From Tetrapyrgos nigripes (taxonomy: Eukaryota > Basidiomycota > Agaricomycetes > Agaricales > Campanellaceae): a DNA stretch of 64,000 bases. Below, in pieces: positions 54,638-64,000 of this stretch. The translations under genes and the position numbers were made by a program. How positions within the stretch are numbered: the first letter of the stretch is position 1; the number at the start of each line of letters is the position of its first letter. The notes under the pieces are model-generated. The model was not told where the DNA came from and made no database searches. It saw only the letters and a program-made list of their open reading frames with translations. The stretch covers positions 124,001 through 188,000 of the forward strand of contig JAACJM010000157.1 of NCBI GenBank assembly GCA_013368315.1, in the 5' to 3' direction.

Positions 54638-55578
54638 ATGGCAGACTGGCTTAACGATCTGATCGATTCATGGCCGGAGGACTGGTGGGAAAGATACCCG
54701 TAGGTATACTCCTTCAAATCTCTTTTCAACGCCTTTACTAAACCGATTTGTGATGGTAGTACTGAGAAGCGGCTGCACAGGCGGAAACGACGTTTGGAAC
54801 ATGAACTACTGCAGGAGGAGTTGGTGAAAGCGTTCTCCAAAGCGGAGGAGGACTACGTGAAAGCGTATGCATACCCTCCTTCAAATCTCTTTTCAACGCC
54901 TCTACTAAACTGATTCGTGATGGTCTAGTAGTGATGAACTGGACATCTGCATGCATTTGGAACGTCGACTATCGCAGGAGGATGAGAGGAAACTGCGAGA
55001 GGACTACAAGAAAGCGCTGGAGGACTACGTGAAAGCGTACGTCTACCCTCCTTCAAATCTCTTTTCAACGCCTGTAATAAACTGATTTGTGATGGTTCAG
55101 TCTTGATGAGTGGTTCAGGCACAAAAAAATGGAACATGATCAGGAAGCAATTCAGAATCTTGAAGCCATACGCAACCGAATTGACGAACTGGAAGCCATA
55201 AGGAACCCAGTCAGCATCACCAACGTATCCGGCGATGCTCATCATTCTACCACCAACGACAATTCAACGACGACCAATTCTCACAACGTCCACATCAATA
55301 TCACGACCGACTCGCACAATAACAATTCTAATCCGGACTGTTGCCATAACCAGTGTGCAAATGACATTGATCAGGGAAAACGACGGAGAAGATGGAGTAT
55401 TACGAAATTCATTCATGTCCCAATCGCCGTTCCTACCTTCTTTCAAGTCATGTGTCTTCCTCAAGGATTTATGCAGTGGATTTGGGACGCCTTCAGTCAA
55501 CAATGGGTACAGAGTTGGTGGGCGCCTGTTGTACAGTGGTTCCACAACACTACTGTTCCCTTTCCCTACCATTCTTAA
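54638..55578 (+). CDS. 250 aa protein of unknown function with three near-identical introns
   Basis: Exons 54638-54699, 54760-54864, 54929-55036 and 55101-55578 join in frame; all introns are phase 2. Introns (54700-54759, 54865-54928, 55037-55100) share CTCCTTCAAATCTCTTTTCA and a branch-site-like TACTAAAC/TAATAAAC. Exons 2 and 3 encode related charged helices, each ending (E/L)EDYVKA, so exon plus intron was duplicated in tandem (165 and 172 bp period). Exon 4 has a short coiled segment with EAIRN repeats, the motif VSITNVSGDAHH, an Asn/Thr/His-rich linker, a basic GKRRRRWS and a Trp-rich hydrophobic end (FMQWIWDAF, QSWWAPVVQW). The ITNVSGxA motif resembles N-terminal segments of fungal STAND proteins from memory, but no NTPase is present. 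Confidence 0.75.
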
Positions 55579-55849
55579 TCTTTGGCCAGAGGATTCGACC
55601 ACTTAATTGTTGTACGGATCTTTATTTTAGGATGACCGTCTGATGCCCTGAAGCTTCCCTTTCTTTTGTTGCTATTCCGCGTTTGCTCATGATACTCATT
55701 GTGAGCGACGATAGGTTTTCCTTCATACTCTGACTTGGCCGTGTAAAAATCTTCTTATAGGATGATGTTCATGTTATTTCTACTCGTCCTACTCTGCTAC
55801 GTTCACAAAGGGAGATGCAGGAGTCAACGAGGATGATGCGTCGGTTCAT

Positions 55850-55995
55850 GTGTTAAGGGGCTGGTAGACTATCATCATAGTCATTGTGGGCCTGTTAACT
55901 TAGCACATGAGTGGACAGTGCATGTACCGATTGATGTGTTGAGGGGCTGGTAGACTATTATCATAGTCGTTGTGGGCCTACTAAACTTAGCACAC
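55850..55995. repeat. 86 bp direct duplication
   Basis: GGCTGGTAGACTAT(C/T)ATCATAGTC followed by TTGTGGGCCT and CTTAGCACA occurs at about 55859 and 55945. There are two copies with few differences. No coding role is apparent. Confidence 0.8.
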
Positions 55996-57590
55996 ATACA
56001 TGGCAGTAGATACGTCTTCTTTAGCTCTTTTTCGTCTGATTCTGTAGCGCAGATAGGTAGGAGTAGGGATAATATCATTTTTAGTCCTCGTTTCCTCAAC
56101 GCGGAATATTCCAGCATCCTAATCCATCAGCATCTGGAAGACCGAAGGGGCGTTGTAGCGTCGGCGGGAAACGCAAGCTTACATCCTGGACTTGCGTGTC
56201 ACACGTCCGGTAACCTCGGTCCAGATGTCAATCAAGCCCCTATTCTTGTATGTAGTATGTATCCTACTATTCGTAACCTAGAAGTGATAGGAAAAATGTC
56301 AATGAATTAAAACTTTCGCAAATCTGTACTGTTGTCCGAGAAAATTTACACAACTCGAGTCTATGATATAAACCTTCAGTTTATCAAACTTAGAGGGTTT
56401 TCCGAAGGATGTGGATACAAGCCGTGGAGGGCCGATGAGGGACGTTTTGTGACGGCGTATTGGCGGGGAAGTTACGAGGCCTTTAGCCGAGTTAACTTAT
56501 GTCGTCTTCGCAACTTTTCCACGCCTGCAATTTCTATTGGCCAGTCTCTATATGCCGACAACCGAACGAGGATGCCGTCGGCTTTTTGATCCGACCCAAG
56601 CTGTCATCAACCATGAACAAACAATGACATAGCCCAAGTCGCATCGGATTTTTCATAAGTCCTTTCACCTTCACCCTACGATGTGCTACTACAGGCCTCG
56701 TAAATTGCCATGCGAAGCAGTGGCATCTTTCCCCAGTGATATATGTCACAGGTGTGACACATCGCCGCGTCAAAGATTTGCCGATGTGCTGAGCCTCTCA
56801 TCTCCTAAACTGAGGTCGCAAATGCATGAAAAGACTGATACAACGACTCTTATTGCATTCTACTGTAGTTACTTACTGTCATTTCTGTGGCCGAGCTGGG
56901 CCCTGCCCACCTCAGTGAAGGGTGAAGGTGCAGCAGGTTGACGGCGGCGAAGAAAAGAAGCGACACTGAAGCTTCTGACGCGTCGAGCGGAGTTTGAAAT
57001 GCTTCATGCCGAGAAATTTGAGATTTCGACTCGTTCGCTGAGTAGGTACTCAAAACTCTTTAGATTTGACCATAAAAAGTAGTCATAAAGATACAAATGC
57101 CCACCATAATGTACTAGAACAAGCCTTGAATATTTTCCTCAGAGGAATACTGCGTTCTAAATTTTTTCACTTCTGTCACGCTCGCGGAAATGCAGTTTTT
57201 CCGTCGTTTTCAGCCCATGGCAAACGTCTCGGTGAAGATCTGGTAAATCTGGTTACATATACATCCAGATAATGTATCAAGATATCTACTGTATAAGTTC
57301 TATGAAGGGAGATGGGGGAGGAACGAAGATATGAACAGATTTCTTCAGAATCTATCACTTCTAGGGTCCATATCACTTCTAGGTCACGAATAGTATATAT
57401 CATACCGGCTCAACATAGTTAAGCATCTCCTACATAGGGAGTAGTTTGTGCAGCCTTCTGAGCTTAAGAGTTCATAGAGATTCCTTGATGCAGGGAGCTT
57501 GTGTGTGTGATATTGATATACATTGCCGCATGGTGAAAGCATGTTGGGTGGTTGATCAGATCTTATGCTGCATGCACGCATGGCAGGAGC
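55996..57590. other. Region without a supported gene
   Basis: Frames of 60-110 codons on both strands show no recognisable domain and no consistent splicing. Confidence 0.35.
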
Positions 57591-57591
57591 A

Positions 57592-57597
57592 TATAAG
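57592..57597 (+). promoter_or_regulatory. TATA-like box of the Cys-rich gene
   Basis: TATAAG sits 41 nt before the ATG at 57633. Confidence 0.45.
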
Positions 57598-57632
57598 TAA
57601 CGACGTTAAAGCTTTAAAAGCGCCTGTTTGCA

Positions 57633-58068
57633 ATGGCAACACCCACTGTGTGCTACTCAGCTGAAGTACCCGGTGATGTCGGATGTGGGCAGAACTTTCC
57701 GCGAAAAATGACTTCCGGTCTCTGTGACCGATGCACATTGTGGAATATGTTGAAGGACAAGTCTGATGGGTTTGAGACTTTGTCGGTAAGCCTACAGACC
57801 ACTTTATATCTTGAAAAAGTTGTTCAGTGTTATAACGACGATATAGGGATATAATCAATGCATAGATTGTGGTGCTGTAGAAATGGCAATGCAAAACAGT
57901 GACGGATGGCGATGTTCTGAGTGCATGGAAGGTGAGTTGGATTATGCATTCATACTCTCAGAAGCTATATATGCTAACAAGTATTCAGAGCTGAGGGCGG
58001 CCAAAGTCCTACGCATTGCGAATGAAGTCAGGAGTGGCGCATGGGAAGCGCGCATGAGACGAAATTAA
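57633..58068 (+). CDS. Small Cys-rich (zinc-finger-like) protein, 105 aa, spliced
   Basis: Exons 57633-57785, 57847-57931 and 57989-58068 join in frame (introns 61 and 57 nt). The protein starts MATPTVCYSAEVPGDVGCG and has NFPRKMTSGLCDRCTLW, then CIDCG...GWRCSEC: two CxxC pairs 16-17 residues apart plus an upstream Cys cluster, suiting zinc binding. It ends ANEVRSGAWEARMRRN. From memory, similar Cys segments (VPG..CG..F....GLC.RC, then C..CG) precede the kinase domain in many Agaricomycete alpha-kinase proteins. Here an alpha-kinase lies immediately downstream but on the opposite strand, so this could be the separated N-terminal part or a small paralogue. Confidence 0.65.
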
Positions 58069-58193
58069 ATAAAGAACTGATTATTATAGAAAAATCTCGA
58101 ACATTGGGACTATAGATATCAATGGTTGAATACATACGATCAAAAAGGATAGATAAATGCTTATGGTAGGAGAAGATTCGGAAGATATATGTC

Positions 58194-59363
58194 TCAAGCT
58201 TCATCTTCATTCTCACTTTCCCCACTCTGAGTGGCACAACGCTGACTACGCTTGGTCCGCTGGCTCGTGGTAGGCTTACTGCGATGTTTTTCCTTCTCAA
58301 TCATCAATTCCTTCATACCAATCTCAGTGCAGATGCGGTTGTCAGTGTGGTTTTTGATGAACTCTTTGAGTCCTTCGTAGCCATGATCGCCGGGACCGCT
58401 GTCACTATGGAACCAGGTCAGAAGAAAGAAAAATAAATTACGCATTGACGAGTTAGTGATCACTTACCCTTCTCTTGTGTGTGTCATAGCATCAAACAGC
58501 ACTTGACCATGTTCAGTAGGAGATCCTTCAAAATTTTAATGAATTCTATAGATCAGAGACACAAACATGGAAATAAGATACCTTGCAAGTCAACGAAGAC
58601 CATTTTTCCATGACTCCAGAAAAGGGAAAAGTGTGCGAACGCAGCCATTGTCATGAAAGGGAGTGTGTTGCGTTTTACTTGTGTCATTGTGCCTGAGTAC
58701 TTCGTGACCTCAGTAGTACAGCGAGGCTCAATGAGCCAAATTACTCGGAGCGGTTCCAGGTCAGCTGATTCTGGTTCATACATTTCTTGCATATAGTGAT
58801 CAGCAGTGACACCAGACAAAGTAGAGGGTGTATCCTTTTCGACGATCTCTTCAGCGAGATAAGCATCGGTGAAAGAAAAGTCTAAAAATAAGGTGAGCTA
58901 TCACTCTGAGAGACGATGAAGAATGATACTTACCTTTACAGTAATCAACTCCATCCTGTTCACAGACTTGCTTGAAGATGTCCCAGAAGAATTTACCCCG
59001 ATGAAGGATGCGAAGTTCTGATTCAAGCGCCCAGCTATCATAGTGCATATTGTATGGGTTACTCATTCGTTTGAATACCATCTGTTCAGAAACCCTGATG
59101 AGGCCCTTTGGAAGTGATAAGCTTCATAACCCAAATGAATGAAGTATATCAATACTCACTGGAAAGACAGTCTTTGTCAAGCCTGAGCCAATCGAAGCGT
59201 CAGACACCACTGCCTCTACTACCTCACCTCCGTCCCAATTGACATCAATTTCACCTTCCTCCTGCTCCTGAATCTGAGCAATACAAAGTTTCATAGTGGT
59301 GGATGAAGGGAAGCGTGTACAGCTCTTGATTTTCAAAACTGCACTGCCCTTTTTTCCATAACT
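58194..59363 (-). CDS. Alpha-type protein kinase, 5' end truncated
   Basis: Exons on minus: 59363-59160 (truncated), 59105-58934, 58881-58582, 58525-58468, 58404-58194, all GT..AG with matching phase. Alpha-kinases phosphorylate Ser/Thr and differ from classical kinases. Seen: candidate ATP-lysine segment QMVFKRMSNPYN, KYSGTM, MAAFAHFSLFWSHGKMVFVD followed by LQG, VLFDAMTHTREG (metal-site Asp), and the Gly-rich GPGDHGYEGLKEF near the end. The zinc module HxCN..C reads NHTDNRIC, so one zinc Cys is Asp, which may weaken folding. The tail is basic then acidic (GESENEDEA). The start is lost: an LTR abuts the frame at 59364, and no ATG remains near the N-terminus. Probably a recently disabled gene. 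Confidence 0.8.
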
Positions 59364-60804
59364 CGATACGATAATAGGCTGGCTAGTGGATAATGCTAAT
59401 AGCTTCGAAGATCGAAGCTAACAACACCAAAAACACACAAACACCAATCCTGCTATATAATGCGAGGTGATCCAAAGTGACAGAACACTCGTATAACTTG
59501 TGTAGCTTAAAGGTAAATGGCTCTAGAACCGATTGGGGAACAATAGGGGGTTCAACAATAACAATGGTCACAATTGACAGTCTTCTTGACTTCGAGATAA
59601 ACACAATAAGAGGCCAATTGCCTAGATCTTCAATAACACAATGAGGCCAATATGCCTAAGTTCAATAAACACAATATGGGTAATATGCCAATGCAATCAC
59701 AACAATCTTTGTCTTAGGGTGAACTAATGTTCGAGTCTTTAAAGTTTTGGGTTTTTGTAGAAATTCCTATTGATATAAAGCTGGCCTGGGCAAGCGAGAG
59801 ACCTAATCTTCTCTCGAGAGTTATCCAGAATCCGCAGCAATACACACGAGTACTAATCTGGTTTTCTAGCTACGAGTACTTCGTCCTTTTATACTCTAGA
59901 GGTCCTAGAACTGTACAGTAGCTAATATTATTTAAAGTCTGCAATATTATATAGTGAAACACGAGAGATTGAATGAAAGTAACTAAGGAGAGAGATACGC
60001 GAACAGTATTTACATGAATCGTCCAATCAGAATATGTACAGAGTCCTCGCGAGAGGGCCAGGGTATATGTAGCACATGCTAGCTTCTTGGTAATGGAGGT
60101 CTAGAGCGGTACTCGTACCAGTAACCTCATTGGGTATCACATGCGAACCTCTTCCAATGCTCGCGAGCGGTCTTTCATAGGTTCCGATATCTCCATCCCT
60201 ACTAGAGTCCTCTAGAGGGCCTCAGTAAGTCTCTAGATCCGTCGGAACTATCTTCTTTGGTGTCTTTAGGAGGGGTGAGGTAGATCTTGATCATTTGGCA
60301 ACATCACGACAATCTTAGCTTTAGCTTGAGTAGATCTAACCAGGTTCGCGAACTATCGGAATGTCTCCGGGATACTTCATGAAGGCACCTATCCGAGGTT
60401 TCTCCTTGTTATCATTCATCTCTTTTAGTCTTGTATCTTATCTTCTTGAGTCTATGTCACATTGGTAATCCCATGGATCGTGAATAGAGGTAACGCGTAC
60501 TTATACTGCTCGCGAGGTGGCTACTCGTGAACAAGTGCCTTGGGTATGTACGTATAAACGTATACGAGCAGTCTAGTACTCGAACATCGAACTTAGTAGC
60601 TTGAGGGACTTATGTACCATCCTCTCGAGGCTACTTATCCTTATTTCGTATCGCGCTCACGAACGTTGCCTCTAGAATCACTTTAACTGATAGATTGGGC
60701 TCGCTTCAGTCCTTATTCCCTAGTAAACAGACACAATATATCCGTATACTTGATATATGTACGCTTTTTAACTCGTTCTAGTCGAGTTTTTGGCAGGCGT
60801 ATCA
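59364..60804 (-). repeat. Long LTR of a third retrotransposon, minus orientation
   Basis: On the minus strand it starts TGATACGCCTGCC right after the purine tract GTTGGGGGGAGA. It ends near CGTATCG at 59364, giving terminal inverted TGATACG/CGTATC(A/G). Length about 1441 bp. It is AT-rich with (GA)GGCCAATATGCC-like words and many CTCGCGAG dyads. No coding content. The lower end is placed by the terminal repeat only. Confidence 0.65.
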
Positions 60805-60842
60805 TCTCCCCCCAACTAAAAGAGTTGACCGTCCTCGGTCAA
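60805..60842 (-). promoter_or_regulatory. Polypurine tract and pre-PPT hairpin (minus strand)
   Basis: Minus strand, in order: TTGACC-GAGGAC-GGTCAA (60842-60825, a 6 bp stem with a 6 nt loop), CTCTTTTAG (ends in a possible pol stop), TTGGGGGGAGA (purine tract), then the LTR. Plant and other gypsy elements often end pol with a hairpin of the same shape and GAGGAC loop. This fixes the LTR as a 3' LTR of a minus-strand element. Confidence 0.7.
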
Positions 60843-61241
60843 GCATTCGTGTGGTATAAGCAAAGAGTCGTGAGGTAAAGTTCAGACCAGAAATCAGTCT
60901 TGACACACATTCAAGACTCTGCTTCGCGAAGCCACAAACTCTACTTATTTTGGGTCTCGAGTTGAGTTCACTCGAGGAGTATAGACATATGGGGACTCGT
61001 TCTTGATAGATATCGACCTCTAGAATCCGAATTCATAAAGGGGATAACCCCAGGACTTGTGCTTTGTCGCTCTCTAGACCGGAGACAGTCCTTGGTTAAG
61101 TCCGTAACTGATATGACGTCGTTTCATTCAATACCGGTTTCCAACATTAGAAATGCGGCGTTCTTGTATGAGTTCCCGCTTCTGAATGAGCATAGAGTTC
61201 ATTTAAGCTTCGAATCACGCTTTGGTTGAAGTTCGCGTGTA

Positions 61242-61248
61242 TATAAAA
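61242..61248 (+). promoter_or_regulatory. TATA box of the antisense gene
   Basis: TATAAAA lies 101 nt before the ATG at 61343, with a plausible leader in between. Confidence 0.55.
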
Positions 61249-61342
61249 CTTCAACCAACGCCAAATATTTACAAGTCCCTTCTTTTCATCCAACCACCAC
61301 TTCTTTAGTTCTCGCCACCTCTCCAGAGTGCATATATCAACA

Positions 61343-64000
61343 ATGCCTTCCACCTTCGAACCCAGACTCATCAATCCCAAGAACGATGCCAACCTTCAAC
61401 GCTGCGAATTACTTCGCGTAATGTTGGTACAGGCGGACACCCGTGAGGACGAGATGGTCAGTGCTTCGCGAGAGGAGCAGGACAGTTTTCGGAAACTGTT
61501 TCCTTTCTTGGTGCGTCTTCTTATATTCTTCTCTCGGTTCTTGATCATCCTAATCCCTTAGCTAGCGCCACCTCCAGTATTCCGTAGAGGTTTGTGGTGA
61601 CCAGACTCCCAAACATCTCAGGGGTCTTTACGCAAAAGCCTGTGCGTCTGTGGACTCTTTCTGGGAGACCGCAGCTGCTCGTGCCAAGGTAGAGCTCGAC
61701 TGGGCAATCGAGGCCTCGGAGGCTTCTCGTCGTCTTCGGGAGGACTTCCCGGTGAGTCTAGATATTTCTTTATGTCTTATGCCTTTTGTGAACTAACATT
61801 TTCTTCTTTTTGTACCAGGATTTCTCTTTGGAGGCTGCATTTAAGCCTAGAAATCTGAAAGTACGTGTTTTAGTTCTCTTTTGCTATTCCTTACTGATTT
61901 TCCTTTCTTTTTAGAATGAGCCGACATTTCTGGATGAGCCTACTTCGGACTCGAGGCTTGCGAGTAGTTCCCGTCCAGCTCGCGAGGGTGCTCCTGCCAC
62001 GAAACTGGCTCGAATGGTTACCAAGGCTTCTACCTCGAAGGAAGTTGCAGTGCCTGGTACCTTGGTACCTACACCTCCTCACTTCCTTCCTATCACACCG
62101 GCTCCCATCAAGCCAGTGGTAGCGGTTCCGCCTTCGCGTGCTACGCGTAAGCGCAAGGAACCGTCTGGAGATAGCGAGCCTCCAGCTAAAGTTCGTAAGA
62201 CCGATACCTCCGTAAGTTCTAATACTTCTTTTCTTATTTGATCTTTCTTTTTACTGACTATATCTTCATTAATAGAAATCTGTGAAGGCTAGGCCTGTTC
62301 CCAAGCCTAAATCCATCTTGAAAACTCCTTCCACCAGTTCTTCTCGCAGGACCCGGTCCCAAACGTTGCCCCCAGTCTCCGATGATGATATGGACGACGG
62401 TGATGACGTGTTACCGCTGCTCGTGAAGCCTTCCCGGTCTGGTCGGAAGATTGCGAAGGATACTCCAGCTTTGAGACGGGCAAAGACTCCGGTGGTAGAG
62501 GAAGAAGAGGAAGAAGAGGAAGAAGAGGAAGAAGAGGAGGTGGTGGTGGTCAAGCCAAAGTCGGCGAAGGCGAAAGGCAAGGCCAAGGCGGTTGTTGTCG
62601 AGGAGGAGGCAGAGGAGGACCACGATGGGCATCTCCCTAGTGGTGTCCCATTCGATTTCGAGTATGGGACCGATCCTATTTCCGAAGTCTTTGCCTCTGC
62701 CAAGGGTCTCACCGACTTCGACGTTAAGAAGTACGGGTACAAGGTATGTTTTTCCTTTCTTTTCCCTTCGTGAACACCTTGCTGACCTGCCTTTCCCGTC
62801 TAGAGCGAGTATACTTTCGGAAATCAGCATAAGGCCATTTATACGCTGACTCCCGGTATGTATTTTGTTCTTTTCTTTTCCTTCGTCTTACAGTTCTTTC
62901 TTGTATTTTCTAGAAGCTGCGAAGGCCAACATTCAGGTTGATTATGGTATGCGAGTACCTATAACCGTCAGCCTGGATACTTGGCTTCGTGCCAATGCCA
63001 ACTTCTGCCATGTAAGTTTCTCTTCTTATTGTGTTTCTGTCTTTTCTTATTCTAATCTTATTTCTTAGTCGTCCGACACCTGTTTCCAGTGTATGGAACG
63101 GATGGACCATACTTGCGATGCGCAGGGTGTCCAGAGCGTTGGATCTGACGGTACGGTGCACATTGCTAAATGCCAGTGCTGCCAGAAGGCGGGTCAGATG
63201 TGTTCCAACACGTTTGACACCGTTAAGGCGCTCCTGCTCAAGGACATGGCAAGTTACTTCACACGTAACAGCCCGCATCGTGAGTCTTTCTTTTCTTTGT
63301 CTTTTTATCTCTTACTTACTTTTATTCTTTCTTTAGAGGTACAGACTTTGGTGTCTCGAGTCCTCGAGCTTATGCGTATTCGGTCAGCTACTCAGGCTCA
63401 GGCCAACGGTCTTCGTGCGACCGTCTTAGAGCTAGACGAGATGATCACCTTTGAGCAGGCGAAGATGCGTGAACAGGCTTGCGACCCTGCTTTGATCATG
63501 GAGATCTTGGCTAGAGGAGAAGGAGGTAGGCTGGAGGTGACCAGCGAGCGTCTTCAGCAGCTCACAGTGGTCGGCGGCTGGGAAGTCGATACCCTGGCCG
63601 AACCCAACACCCTTATCCGAGACGAGGTCACTGGGGCTTTCTCCGTGGTCCCCTCGTCTTCTCTTGGTTCGCCACTTCGGGCTTCGCGCGTAGCTTCTAC
63701 GCCTCTTGCTCAGCCCTCCCTCCCGGATCCTTCCTTTGCTGACCTCATGGTCACCTCTCCGTCCTCGAGTCATATTGCTGGACCTTCCCGTCCTCGAGTT
63801 GGTGACGTTGTTAGTCAAGACGACGAGGTTTCCGAGGGCGATGCAGCTTCACGAGCGGGTTCTGGAGTTGATACTCCTCCCCAGACTCCTGCTGCTACCG
63901 TTACCACTCCGGATTCTATGCCACCTCGCACGAAGAAGTCCACCCCTTCAAAATCTTCGTCTGGAGTCTCGACCAAGTCTCCCACATTCTCGAGGAAGAA
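61343..64000 (+). CDS. Large spliced Cys-rich protein, antisense to the adjacent retrotransposon; runs off window
   Basis: Exons 61343-61510, 61578-61751, 61819-61860, 61915-62211, 62276-62743, 62804-62855, 62914-63011, 63069-63279 and 63337 to beyond 64000 join without a stop; introns are 51-67 nt. In order: an N-terminal helical region (ARAKVELDWAIEASEASRRL), a Lys/Pro/Ser-rich nuclear-type linker (SRATRKRKEP, PKPKSILKTPSTSSSRR), a run of Glu (62497-62540), a conserved-looking block DFEYGTDPISEVFASAKG, and a Cys cluster CFQCMERMDHTC..CQCCQKAGQMC suited to zinc. A coiled segment (LELDEMITFEQAKMREQA) and a Ser/Pro-rich tail follow. I do not know the family by name, but such CxxC proteins recur next to gypsy elements in Agaricomycetes (from memory). 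It is intact over the 2.6 kb visible. Confidence 0.7.

Noticed and set aside
53589..55578. Assigning the small gene pair to a fungal STAND/NLR family
   Set aside because: Only a short ITNVSGxA-like motif suggests it; no NTPase or repeat domain is present, so function is left open.

Overview
The window is a transposon-dense piece of a fungal nuclear genome. It is most likely from an Agaricomycete (mushroom-forming basidiomycete). The signs are many short spliced introns (about 50-75 nt, GT..AG), Tf1/sushi-type chromoviruses with a chromodomain, a CACTA element with a Tnp2 gene and a divergent accessory gene, a PIF/Harbinger element with a Myb/SANT-like partner, hAT elements, and a fungal alpha-kinase. 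I saw no rRNA, tRNA or CRISPR array. The genus cannot be told from the sequence alone.

Layout, left to right. 1-5649: decayed Ty3/gypsy chromovirus (family 1) with its 3' LTR. 5880-10950: a ~165 bp satellite (A) split by a 4047 bp CACTG..CAGTG foldback element (6344-10390) with arms of more than 1.2 kb and a 9 bp minisatellite. 11163-11699: hAT MITE. 12185-13155: reverse-oriented LTR+leader fragment of gypsy family 2. 14806-16964: multi-exon gene of unknown function. 17425-18565: 148 bp satellite (B). 18692-32058: family-2 chromovirus with both LTRs; its 3' LTR is interrupted by a nearly complete CACTA element (26453-32026). 32219-34453: broken DDE integrase-type transposase gene. 34496-36869: convergent, well-preserved spliced gene of unknown function carrying a CACTG MITE at a splice acceptor. 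37268-39425: unclassified TIR element with a 6 bp duplication. 41045-48665: PIF/Harbinger element containing a nested hAT element, a ~150 bp satellite (C) and a palindromic CACTG-like element. 50477-52132: reverse LTR+leader fragment of gypsy family 1. 52919-53528: palindromic TA-flanked MITE. 53589-55578: two small related genes, the second with three near-identical introns. 57633-59363: small Cys-rich gene facing an alpha-kinase gene whose 5' end is cut off by an LTR. 59364-64000: LTR (minus strand) with polypurine tract and hairpin, followed by a large intact spliced gene on the opposite strand that runs off the window.

The insertion history can be read directly. The older locus (satellite B / DDE gene) was hit by gypsy-2 (AACA duplication), and gypsy-2 was then hit by the CACTA element (GTG duplication). 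The Harbinger element (TTA) was hit by hAT (8 bp duplication). Autonomous coding capacity is mostly decayed by TGA stops. Several genes remain open across all splice junctions: the convergent unknown gene (34496-36869, up to one late frameshift), the 4-exon gene at 54638-55578, the Cys-rich gene at 57633, and the retroelement-associated antisense gene from 61343.

The most unusual observations are these: introns more alike than the exons they separate (54700-55100); a spliced, own-promoter gene lying antisense beside a retrotransposon 3' LTR (61343 onward); covarying self-priming sequences in two chromovirus families; and three ~150-165 bp satellites tied to mobile elements.
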